Part shown: one piece after another, positions 1 to 5,647 of the stretch
Layout: each line of letters starts with the position of its first letter
Position numbering within the stretch: the stretch's first letter is position 1
From: DASTGO01 sp035719045
Lineage (GTDB): Bacteria; Actinomycetota; Actinomycetes; Actinomycetales; Kineosporiaceae
Length of the DNA: 9,007 nucleotides
Direction of reading: 5' to 3'
Assembly: GCA_035719045.1 (NCBI GenBank)
Contig: DASTGO010000464.1
Coordinates: forward strand, 1 to 9,007
Notes under the pieces: model-generated
Seen by the model: the letters and a program-made list of their open reading frames with translations, nothing else
Database searches by the model: none
What the model was told of the DNA's origin: nothing
Translations under genes and position numbers: made by a program

Positions 1-1872
1 CGCCGCGGCGGCGCGCAGCCCGTCCACACCGGGTTCCGCCAGGTGCGTGGTCGCGATTCGCTGCAGGTCGCCGAGGTGGGCCGGCCCCATCAGGGTCCGG
101 GCCGCGACCCGCAGCGCGGCCGCCCGGGCCGCCTCGTCGTCGACGGAGTCGACGGTCCGGACCACCCGCTGCGCCGCACGCCGTCCCGCGGCCGGATCCC
201 GGTCGAAGGTCATCGCCGCCTCGGTCGCGGCCAGTCGCACCAGCAGATCCGGCCGATCCGGCGGGCAGGACTGCTGGGCGTAGGCGAGCAGGGTCTGTGC
301 CGCGGACGCCGTCATGCAGTCACGCAGTTCCAGCAGCTCCGCCGCGAGGGGCACCCCGAGGCGCGGCTGCCCGGACACCAGGCGCAGGGCTGCCCGCAAC
401 ACCCCCGCCGCCGCGCGGGCATCACCGAGCCGGCGGTAGCAGCCGCTGAGCACCGCGACGAGTTCCATCCGGGTGTCCAGGTCGGACACCGCGTCCAGGC
501 CGGCCTGAGCGAGCTCCACCGCCTCCGTGAGCCGGCCCACCGACTCGTACCACCGGGCCGCGCGCAGGCACCAGTCCCCCGTCTCGGCCCGCGGGTGACC
601 GGAGGCGACCAGATGCCGGGCGATCTGCGGAGCCGCGTCGGGGGCCTCGGCGTGCTCTCCGATCAGGACCGAGGAGATCGCCAGGTGCAGCGACCGCTTC
701 CGGTCGTGGTCGATCAGGCTGCGCGAGGCGGCCGCGTACATGGGGTGGGCCATCGTGTAGGTGTCCACGCAGCCGGCCTCCCGGTGGTACCTGACCAGGC
801 CGGCCATCCGCGCCCGTTCCAGCACCTCCCGGCTGGCGGTCGACGAGGTCGAGGTCACCCTCGCGACGAGCCGGCTGTCGACCGGCATGTCCGCCACCGC
901 AACGGCGGCCAGGACGTCCTCCTGTTCGTGCGCGCCCACCAGTTCCCGGACCAGGCAGGTCCCGGGGACGTCGTCGGCCGGCGAGCCCTCCAGGGTCCAC
1001 AGTGCCAACTCCTGGGCGATCCGCGGATTCCCCCGGGCGTTCTCCAGCACGGCGTCGAGGGCCTGCGGGGACAGGCGCGAGCGGCAGGTGTCGCTCAGGG
1101 CCTCGGCCAGCTCCGCGCGGGTCGGGACCGGCACCGGAAGGTGCAGCGTCCCGTAGCGGCCCACCCAGCTGCGCCACCGGCCCGCCCGCGGCGCAGCGGC
1201 TCCCCAGCCCGTCGCCGCGGTGACCACCAGCAGCAGCGGGACGGTGTCCACCACCGTGAGCAGGTGCTCGACGAAGACGAGCAGTTCCTCGTCGGCCACG
1301 TGGACGTCCTCCAGCAGCACGGCCACCGGGCGCCGGACCGCCTCGGCCACCAGGGCCAGTGCCAGCTCCTCGACCAGCTCATCCGACGGCTGCGACTCCT
1401 CACCGGCCTCGGCGACCAGCCGGGCGGCGGGACCCTCGGGCCGGGTGCGGGCGACCGCCCGCAGCAGGCTCAGCGCCGCCGTGGCCGGGTAGCCGGGGGC
1501 ACCCTGAAGGCCGATCAGCGCGACGTCGGCCCCGGACCGGACCCCGTCGAGGACGCTCATCGCCAGCCGGCTGCGCCCCGACCCCCGCTCGCCGGTCACC
1601 AGGACCAGCCGTCCCCGGCCGGCGGTGAGGGACAGGCCCAGCTCGCTCAGTTTCACCCGCTGGTCGGACTCCGCGGACCGGGTCGCCAGGCCGGTCGCGG
1701 GGTTCGGGAAGAGCGGGGTGTCCCCGTCGCCGGAGCCGTCCCCCCGGGAGGCGAGCAGTACGGAGGACCCCGGCATGGCGAACCGGCCACTGCCGCCGTT
1801 CAGGCTGCGCAGGGCCCATCCCCGGTCCGGGACCTGTGCGACGACGCCAGGGGTCTCGCTGGTGGTGATCAT
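1..1872 (-). CDS. Large ATPase transcriptional regulator, LuxR/MalT (LAL) type, C-terminus outside window
   Basis: The minus frame is open from an ATG at 1872 to the window edge, giving 624 codons with no stop; an in-frame TGA sits 10-12 bases upstream of the ATG, which fixes the start at or after this point. A GAGAG/GCGGG stretch serves as a weak ribosome site. Residues 1-80 look low in structure. A P-loop follows at 94-101 (GERGSGRS), then a Walker B-like strand at 183-197 (LLEDVHVADEEL) in the style of the 'LLVLDDLHWAD' motif of MalT-type STAND ATPases. Residues 278-290 (NARGNPRIAQELA) match the family's 'GGNP..l.EL' sensor segment. From about residue 400 the protein is Ala/Leu-rich and helical, consistent with TPR-like repeats. 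A C-terminal LuxR helix-turn-helix is expected left of the window but cannot be seen. Oddity: the P-loop lysine is arginine (Arg100). It is transcribed divergently from the LamG/CAP operon and may control it. An ATPase without a DNA-binding end cannot be excluded. Confidence 0.85.
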   Translation of the reverse strand, partial: MITTSETPGVVAQVPDRGWALRSLNGGSGRFAMPGSSVLLASRGDGSGDGDTPLFPNPATGLATRSAESDQRVKLSELGLSLTAGRGRLVLVTGERGSGRSRLAMSVLDGVRSGADVALIGLQGAPGYPATAALSLLRAVARTRPEGPAARLVAEAGEESQPSDELVEELALALVAEAVRRPVAVLLEDVHVADEELLVFVEHLLTVVDTVPLLLVVTAATGWGAAAPRAGRWRSWVGRYGTLHLPVPVPTRAELAEALSDTCRSRLSPQALDAVLENARGNPRIAQELALWTLEGSPADDVPGTCLVRELVGAHEQEDVLAAVAVADMPVDSRLVARVTSTSSTASREVLERARMAGLVRYHREAGCVDTYTMAHPMYAAASRSLIDHDRKRSLHLAISSVLIGEHAEAPDAAPQIARHLVASGHPRAETGDWCLRAARWYESVGRLTEAVELAQAGLDAVSDLDTRMELVAVLSGCYRRLGDARAAAGVLRAALRLVSGQPRLGVPLAAELLELRDCMTASAAQTLLAYAQQSCPPDRPDLLVRLAATEAAMTFDRDPAAGRRAAQRVVRTVDSVDDEAARAAALRVAARTLMGPAHLGDLQRIATTHLAEPGVDGLRAAAA

Positions 1873-2015
1873 CGCCCGCTCTCACTCGCTCCGCCGGATG
1901 GCGTCCCTGGCCGGTCCGGACGTCATGACAGGGCGACGGCCGTGCCGGCAAAGGGCTCCGGCTCGATGCTGTGCCGGGCCGCGAGCACGGACAAGAGCCC
2001 TTGCGGGTCTGCTTT

Positions 2016-2027
2016 CGGACGCGTCCG
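2016..2027. promoter_or_regulatory. Perfect 12-base palindrome, possible operator
   Basis: CGGACGCGTCCG is its own reverse complement; the flanking bases (T on both sides) end the symmetry. It lies 144 bases upstream of the regulator start and 175 upstream of the surface-protein start. It could be a binding site for a dimeric regulator, but a 12-base GC palindrome also arises by chance in such DNA, so the call is tentative. Confidence 0.25.
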
Positions 2028-2082
2028 TAACCCGCCGCGCCACGACCCCAGCCCGAACGGGTGACGGCTTCCCCTCGTTTCC

Positions 2083-2098
2083 TGTCTACTTTCAGACA
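2083..2098. promoter_or_regulatory. Inverted repeat TGTCT-N6-AGACA, possible operator
   Basis: The arms TGTCT (2083-2087) and AGACA (2094-2098) are exact complements about six spacer bases, within the most AT-rich part of the divergent region. Sixteen bases with one site per helical turn suits a dimeric helix-turn-helix protein, LuxR class included. There is no match to a named consensus that I can recognise. Confidence 0.3.
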
Positions 2099-2111
2099 TC
2101 ACTCGAACGGC

Positions 2112-2140
2112 CTAACCGGAGGCGGAGCGCCGAAGGTTAG
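2112..2140. promoter_or_regulatory. Spaced inverted repeat CTAACC-N17-GGTTAG overlapping a -10-like box
   Basis: CTAACC at 2112-2117 and GGTTAG at 2135-2140 are exact complements. Their centres are 23 bases apart, about two helical turns. The right arm runs into TAGACT (2138-2143), a TANNNT-type -10 candidate for the plus operon, so a protein bound here would touch the promoter. Alternatively it forms a hairpin in a longer transcript. Inference only. Confidence 0.3.
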
Positions 2141-2201
2141 ACTCCGCCCGCGAGCGGTCTCTGACCGTCGTCGTCCCGTGAACTGACCTGCGAGGAGCCA
2201 C

Positions 2202-3470
2202 GTGCGGCCCTGGTCCGACAGATCCCGGCGCACGAGTCAGCTGCCCGGGGTGACGCTCACCAGGACGAACCTGGTGATCGCCTTCACCTCTGCCGTGGTC
2301 ACGATCGGGCTGCTCGGGTTCGGACTGGGCCAGGTGAAGGGTCCCGCGAGCCCCACCGCCAGGGCGTCCAGGATGTCCTCGGACCTGACCTCAGCCTCCG
2401 GGCCGGGCGGCAACGGCGTGGAGTACCTCCCGGTCACCCCGACCCCGACCCCGGCCCCGACGGCCTCCGACCCGACCAAGCCCCCCGATGTCGGCGCAAC
2501 CCTCGCCAGCCTCACCCTGCGCAGCGGGTCCGGGCGGCTGGTGGCGTCCTGGCAGCTGGCCGGGGTGGCGCTGGACCAGGTCCGGGTCACGATCACCGGG
2601 GACGACGGCAGCCACCCGGCGTCCACCTGCACCCCCACGGTGATCGGGTGCACCTTCACGGACCTGGTGAACGGGGTCGACTACGCCGTGGACCTCAGCG
2701 TCGCCGGGCCCTCCCCGCAACACCGGACGGTCCACGCGATCCCGTACCCGGCCGTGCTCGGCGGCAAGACCGCCCGGCTCTGGCTCGACCCCGCCGCGCC
2801 CGGTGCCCTCGTCACCAAGAGCGGCCCGGTGGCCGCAGGTGCCGCCGTCCGCCGGATGAACGACCGGTCCGCCACCGGGTCCGACGCCCAGGCCCTGCCC
2901 GACCGTGCGCCGCCGACGATCACGATGATCCACGGCCATCCCGCGCTGCAGTTCGGCTACACCCGCGGGCTCGCCTTCCCCGCGGCGGGGCTGCCGACCG
3001 GATCGGCGCCCAGCACGGTGTACGCCGTCGCGGCCTACGACACCGCCACCCCGGACAACGACTGCTTCTCCTCCGTCGTGCAGTGGGGCCTGGACCAGTT
3101 CGCCCAGATGCGCGCCCTGCTCAAGGGGTGCTCCACGGCGATGGCGTACGCGGACACCTTCGGCACCTGGTCGCAGGCCTCGGCGACCCTGGCGTGGCAC
3201 AGCGGGCAGGTCCAGGTGATGCGTGCCGACTTCACCGCCAACCAGATCTCCGTGTGGATGAACGGATCGGCCTCCTACACCTGGCAACTGCCCGCCGGCA
3301 CCCAACTGTCCACCGCCAGGACCACGGACGGCATGGTGGGGGCGGCCCGCTGGGCGACCGACGGCGGCTGGCCGGGGCGGATCGCCGAGGTCATCGTGCT
3401 GTCCGGTGTTCCCAGCCCTGACGACGACGCCGCCATCACGCAGTACCTCCGGCACAAGTGGGGCATGTGA
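2202..3470 (+). CDS. Membrane-anchored surface protein with fibronectin-III-like and LamG/concanavalin-A-like domains
   Basis: 422 residues, starting at GTG 2202 behind GAGGAG (2192-2197) with four spacer bases. Residues 1-22 are basic; residues 23-44 form a hydrophobic segment that is either an uncleaved anchor or a signal peptide, with the rest outside. A Thr/Pro linker (about 78-95, TPTPTPAPT) follows. Residues 98-180 resemble a fibronectin type III fold, with a Cys143/Cys150 pair. Residues 185-422 resemble a LamG/concanavalin-A-like jelly roll, with Cys288 and Cys310. The end, GRIAEVIVLSG followed by a helix YLRHKWGM, is the usual close of bacterial LamG-like modules ('IAEVIVYDRALS...YL..KWG'). 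Such domains bind carbohydrate or protein ligands, so adhesion or matrix binding is plausible, though no catalytic domain is present. It is first in a two-gene operon with the CAP gene that follows. No LPxTG sorting signal is present. Confidence 0.8.
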   Translation: MRPWSDRSRRTSQLPGVTLTRTNLVIAFTSAVVTIGLLGFGLGQVKGPASPTARASRMSSDLTSASGPGGNGVEYLPVTPTPTPAPTASDPTKPPDVGATLASLTLRSGSGRLVASWQLAGVALDQVRVTITGDDGSHPASTCTPTVIGCTFTDLVNGVDYAVDLSVAGPSPQHRTVHAIPYPAVLGGKTARLWLDPAAPGALVTKSGPVAAGAAVRRMNDRSATGSDAQALPDRAPPTITMIHGHPALQFGYTRGLAFPAAGLPTGSAPSTVYAVAAYDTATPDNDCFSSVVQWGLDQFAQMRALLKGCSTAMAYADTFGTWSQASATLAWHSGQVQVMRADFTANQISVWMNGSASYTWQLPAGTQLSTARTTDGMVGAARWATDGGWPGRIAEVIVLSGVPSPDDDAAITQYLRHKWGM

Positions 3471-4099
3471 ACCGGCGACACGGCTCGCGCAGCCCGGCGG
3501 CGAACCGCCTGATGGCCGCCCTCTCGGGTGCCCTGCTCGGGGCCACCGTGGTCTTCGGGGTGGAGACCGCCCGGATGTGGGGGACTCTCCTGGGGGTGCC
3601 GACCGGCCCGCCCGGCCCGCCGGTGCGGCCCACCGGGCAGGTGACGCCCTGTCTGGCGGGCAGCACCTGCATGAACCCGGACGGGCTGCCGCAGGAACAG
3701 CGCCGGCTGATCGCCCTGGTGACCGGGGAACGGCACCGGGCCGGCTGCAAGCCGGTGCAACTGGACGCCCGCCTCGAGCAGGCCGCCCAGGACCATGCAC
3801 AGGCCATCGTGACCACGGGACACCCGTCGCACACCGACACCCAGCAGCGGACCCCTCAGGACCGGGCGGAGGCCGCCGGCTACCACGGCCGGGTCAGGGA
3901 GACCCTCGCCGCCGGGGTGCAGGTCCCCGAGGAGGTCATGGACCTGTGGCTGGACGCCACGGTCGACCCGTCGCTGCGGCCCCGGATCAACGACTGCAGC
4001 GCCATCTCGATCGGCGTCGGCCACTCCCCCGCCCGGGCCAACGACGCATACGGCCCCGGCATCTGGATCCTGCTCCTGGGCCGGCCGGAGAGCCGCTGA
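3467..4099 (+). CDS. Secreted or membrane-anchored CAP (SCP/PR1-like) domain protein, degenerate signature
   Basis: 210 residues from GTG 3467, which overlaps the stop codon of the preceding gene (ATGTGA), a typical coupled arrangement; a GTG at 3458 in the same frame would add three residues. Residues 14-32 form a hydrophobic signal or anchor. A Pro-rich linker follows, with Cys62 and Cys68. The CAP domain spans about 75-206: a helix with AGCKPVQLD (92-100), LEQAAQDHAQ (103-112), an RET sequence at 144-146 in place of GEN, W161, then DPSLRPRINDC (167-177) in place of the usual SPGHR.NIL.C, and IGVG. Cys94 and Cys177 match the cysteine pair of the other CAP protein in this window. The second cavity histidine and the Asn of GEN are lost, so binding or activity in that pocket is probably altered. 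CAP proteins are extracellular, and the function of bacterial ones is mostly unknown. The pairing with a LamG-like partner suggests a joint surface role. Confidence 0.75.
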   Translation: MNRRHGSRSPAANRLMAALSGALLGATVVFGVETARMWGTLLGVPTGPPGPPVRPTGQVTPCLAGSTCMNPDGLPQEQRRLIALVTGERHRAGCKPVQLDARLEQAAQDHAQAIVTTGHPSHTDTQQRTPQDRAEAAGYHGRVRETLAAGVQVPEEVMDLWLDATVDPSLRPRINDCSAISIGVGHSPARANDAYGPGIWILLLGRPESR

Positions 4100-4122
4100 A
4101 CCCGCTACGCACCAAGGCCGTG

Positions 4123-4152
4123 ATGCCCCGAACAGTCACGTTCCGGGGCCAT
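4123..4152 (+). terminator. Strong hairpin after the LamG/CAP operon, possible terminator
   Basis: GCCCCG (4125-4130) pairs with CGGGGC (4144-4149). The stem continues as AAC/GTT next to a six-base loop after a one-base bulge, and as AT/AT outside a second bulge. It begins 24 bases after the stop at 4099. No T-run follows, as is common for terminators of high-GC actinomycetes. It lies between convergent genes and could also act on the minus-strand regulator transcript. Confidence 0.5.
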
Positions 4153-4201
4153 TGCGTTCCAGGGCATGCGTCCCAGGGCCGTTGCGCCCCAGGCGGTCAC
4201 G
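4125..4201. repeat. Imperfect tandem repeat, about five units of 14-16 bases
   Basis: Units can be laid out at 4125-4140, 4141-4156, 4157-4170, 4171-4186 and 4187-4201, each ending in (T/C)(A/G)CG or TGCG and most starting with TTCC, TCCC or CCCC. Units two and four agree at 13 of 16 bases (TTCCGGGGCCATTGCG and TCCCAGGGCCGTTGCG). The first unit is the most diverged and doubles as an arm of the hairpin. The array fills most of the 132-base convergent gap. No reading frame across it looks like a gene. It may be a slippage product or a degenerate intergenic element. Confidence 0.5.
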
Positions 4202-4231
4202 CCCGGGACGCCCGCCACGGCCAGGGAGATC

Positions 4232-5368
4232 TCAAACCAGGCCGAGGCGGTGCGCCACGACCCCGGCCTGGAACCGGCTCTCCACCCCGAGTTCCTGGTA
4301 GATCTCGGCGATCCGTCGGGTCACCGTCCGCGGGGTGACCCCGGTCCGCCTGGCGATCACCCGGTCGGTCTCCCCCTCGGCGAGGCAGCGCAGGATCAGT
4401 TGCTGCTGAGCCGTGAGCCGGGCGTACCGCTGCGCGAGGGCGGCGTCGTCGAGGCCCTCCCGGCCCACCGGCTCGGCCGTGCGCCCGCCGTCCGCGTAGG
4501 GCAGGGGTTCCGCCTGCTCCTCCCGGCCGAAGGACAGGGCACGCTGCCGCTCGGCCATCATCGTGCGCAGCGGCGTCGAGTCCACCCAGGCGGTCTCGAA
4601 GACACGCTCCAGCAGGCCGATCACCCGCTGGCCGCGCAGCACGAAGGTGTCCTCCCCGCCGCTGTTCGGCGCCGTGCACACCGCCGCCTCGCGGTCGATC
4701 ATGAGCAGCCGGAAGGGCACATTGTCCCGAACCCGGACCCAGGCGCCGAGCTCCTCCAGCGCCTGCAGGTACGCCACGACGTCGCGGTGTGCCAGGGCGC
4801 CGGACTGGTGCACCACCCGCAGCCGGACCCCGGCTGCCAGGCTGGCCTCGGCCCGGCGCAGGGACTGCTCCAGGACCTCCGGGGCGAACCGGCCGCCCGG
4901 GTGGATGGCGACCAGCTCCCGCCGGGCCCGGTCGGGCACCGCATAGAGGGACGGGTCCGCACCCGGCGGCACCGTGACCGCCTGGATCCGCTCCCCCGCG
5001 TCGCCGTCCAGGTCCGAGCCGGCCTCCAGCAGGGTCCGGATCCGCCGCTGCCGGCTCAGCACCTCGTCCAGGGCCCGCTGCAGCAGGGTCGCCTGTTCGG
5101 ACAGCAGCTCATCGATGACCTGGGCCCGGGGGATCGCGATCAGGCCGTGCGGGGTCTCCCGGACCAGGCCGAGCTGGATGAGCTGGTCCAGTGGGGACCG
5201 GCCGCTCTCGGCGAGCAGTTCCGCCACGCGGCCGGCCTGCAGGGGGCCGGCCTGCACCAGATTCCGGTAGAGCATCCGGGCATGCGCCGTCAGGGCAGGT
5301 ACCTGCCCCGGCGTGCGCATGGCAACAGCCAGCACGGACGGAGAGGGGATCGCCATCGCGTCGGACAA
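4232..5368 (-). CDS. Transcriptional regulator: N-terminal winged helix, middle ligand-like domain, C-terminal LuxR/GerE helix-turn-helix
   Basis: 378 residues from TTG 5368, chosen because GGGAG (5377-5381) stands eight bases upstream. The frame stays open to a TTG at 5458 (408 residues), but those 30 codons are poor in G/C third bases and look like leader. ATG 5356 is another option, without a ribosome site. Residues 25-80 resemble a TrmB/MarR-like winged helix; 82-115 form a charged helix (LSEQATLLQRALDEVL); 148-270 resemble the middle domain of streptomycete 'TrmB-like/LuxR' regulators (IHPGGRFAPEVLEQSLRR, then VRLRVVHQSG and LLMIDREAAV). Residues 318-378 are a LuxR/GerE helix-turn-helix: LTAQQQLILRCLAEG, DRVIARRTGVTPRTVTRRI, YQELGVESRFQAG. 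There is no receiver-domain phosphorylation site, so the signal is probably a small molecule or a protein. Targets are unknown; dyads upstream suggest regulation, possibly by itself. Confidence 0.85.
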   Translation of the reverse strand: MSDAMAIPSPSVLAVAMRTPGQVPALTAHARMLYRNLVQAGPLQAGRVAELLAESGRSPLDQLIQLGLVRETPHGLIAIPRAQVIDELLSEQATLLQRALDEVLSRQRRIRTLLEAGSDLDGDAGERIQAVTVPPGADPSLYAVPDRARRELVAIHPGGRFAPEVLEQSLRRAEASLAAGVRLRVVHQSGALAHRDVVAYLQALEELGAWVRVRDNVPFRLLMIDREAAVCTAPNSGGEDTFVLRGQRVIGLLERVFETAWVDSTPLRTMMAERQRALSFGREEQAEPLPYADGGRTAEPVGREGLDDAALAQRYARLTAQQQLILRCLAEGETDRVIARRTGVTPRTVTRRIAEIYQELGVESRFQAGVVAHRLGLV

Positions 5369-5378
5369 GCCACTCACT

Positions 5379-5392
5379 CCCAGGAGTCTGGG
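5379..5392 (-). promoter_or_regulatory. Leader hairpin next to the ribosome-binding site of the regulator
   Basis: On the minus strand CCCAG (5392-5388) pairs with CTGGG (5383-5379) about a four-base loop. The ribosome site GGGAG occupies 5381-5377, so its GGG is inside the 3' arm. If the transcript begins upstream and translation starts at TTG 5368, folding would partly hide the site. The stem is only five base pairs, so the effect is uncertain. Confidence 0.25.
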
Positions 5393-5465
5393 GCGTGAAC
5401 CCAGGATCACCGAATCAGCTTCGTAGTCAAGGTTGTCGTAGCGGTCGGTAATGCGCAAGACCTTG

Positions 5466-5479
5466 TGTAAACCTTTACA
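5466..5479. promoter_or_regulatory. Operator-like dyad TGTAAA-CC-TTTACA
   Basis: TGTAAACCTTTACA has two perfect six-base arms about a two-base centre and is strikingly AT-rich for this genome. It lies just downstream of the -10-like TAGGGT (5485-5490 on the minus strand), where a bound repressor would block the regulator's own transcription. The arms resemble LacI-family operators, but those have a central CG, here replaced by CC, so the family of the binding protein is open. Confidence 0.5.
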
Positions 5480-5512
5480 TCGATACCCTAGGACGCTAAG
5501 TATCCACTTTGT

Positions 5513-5531
5513 GCCAGTAAGGCTCGCCTAA
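5513..5531. promoter_or_regulatory. Possible iron box (DtxR/IdeR/DmdR-like site)
   Basis: The right half GGCTCGCCTAA (5521-5531) differs at one of eleven bases from the half GGCTCACCTAA of the known actinobacterial iron box TTAGGTTAGGCTCACCTAA. Over all 19 bases I count 13 matches; the left half is weak. The core TAAGGCTCGCCTAA is itself a near-dyad with five of six pairs. It lies about 23 bases upstream of the -10-like box of the regulator, a position where an iron-dependent repressor could act. Confidence 0.3.
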
Positions 5532-5534
5532 CTC

Positions 5535-5547
5535 TTACTCTCAGTAA
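5535..5547. promoter_or_regulatory. Inverted repeat TTACT-CTC-AGTAA
   Basis: Two perfect five-base arms about three bases. The right arm with its preceding C (CAGTAA, 5542-5547) recurs at 5515-5520, inside the iron-box-like site, 27 bases away in the same orientation. The repetition in an AT-rich promoter suggests more than one site for the same protein, but neither is a known consensus. Confidence 0.3.
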
Positions 5548-5624
5548 TTGCCGTCACTGTTGCCAGGGGTGTCCAAGTCACCCACTTGCCCCACCTTGGC
5601 CGAGCGCAGAGCCAGATCCGGCCC

Positions 5625-5642
5625 GACCTGACCGATCAGGTC
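5625..5642 (-). terminator. Hairpin just after the membrane-protein gene, possible terminator
   Basis: GACCTGA (5625-5631) and TCAGGTC (5636-5642) form a perfect seven-base stem with a four-base loop. On the minus strand it begins six bases after the TGA at 5650-5648. It lacks a T-run and has only four G-C pairs, so it may be a weak terminator or an mRNA 3' end. Confidence 0.4.
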
Positions 5643-5647
5643 CCGGC

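Larger units (their letters stand above)
1873..2201. promoter_or_regulatory. Divergent control region between the ATPase regulator and the LamG/CAP operon
   Basis: These 329 bases carry no convincing gene; open frames across it are continuations of shadow frames. It must hold the promoters of both flanking transcription units. Visible structure: a perfect 12-base palindrome at 2016-2027, TGTCT-N6-AGACA at 2083-2098, and CTAACC-N17-GGTTAG at 2112-2140. TAGACT at 2138-2143 fits an actinobacterial -10 box for the plus operon and would leave a leader of about 50 bases, but no TTGACA-like -35 box stands at the right distance. For the minus gene I see only a poor candidate. Composition drops in GC around 2075-2145, as expected for a promoter. 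Confidence 0.6.
5369..5647. promoter_or_regulatory. AT-rich promoter and leader of the winged-helix/LuxR regulator
   Basis: 279 bases between the regulator start and the stop of the membrane-protein gene upstream. The stretch 5460-5560 is close to half A/T, in sharp contrast to the coding DNA around it. On the minus strand TAGGGT (5485-5490) fits the actinobacterial -10 form TANNNT; no good -35 box is seen. A start about seven bases on would give a leader of roughly 110 bases to TTG 5368, containing the TGTAAA dyad and a hairpin at the ribosome site. No gene is supported here. Confidence 0.5.

Noticed and set aside
1922..1929. Palindrome GTCATGAC upstream of the ATPase regulator
   Set aside because: Eight bases only; expected by chance in a window of this size.
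43..2064. Plus-strand open frame of 673 codons
   Set aside because: It is antisense to the ATPase regulator, whose frame has P-loop and Walker B motifs. The translation is Arg/Gly/Pro/Gln/His-rich with no domain, as expected from a shadow frame in DNA with G/C third bases.
2391..3800. Minus-strand open frame of 469 codons
   Set aside because: It spans two real plus genes with a recognisable LamG end and CAP domain, and its own translation is low-complexity Gly/Arg/Pro.
4125..4201. CRISPR array
   Set aside because: Units are contiguous, 14-16 bases and diverged, with no unique spacers; no cas genes are present.
4166..5398. Plus-strand open frame of 410 codons
   Set aside because: Antisense to the winged-helix/LuxR regulator, which has a clear GerE helix-turn-helix; no ribosome site or domain in the plus translation.
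5466..5479. Calling the TGTAAA dyad a LacI-family operator
   Set aside because: LacI-family sites have a central CG that is CC here, and no LacI-family gene is in the window; kept only as an unassigned operator-like dyad.
5500..5508. DnaA-box-like GTATCCACT
   Set aside because: Only seven of nine bases match TTATCCACA, there is a single copy, and no origin genes are nearby.
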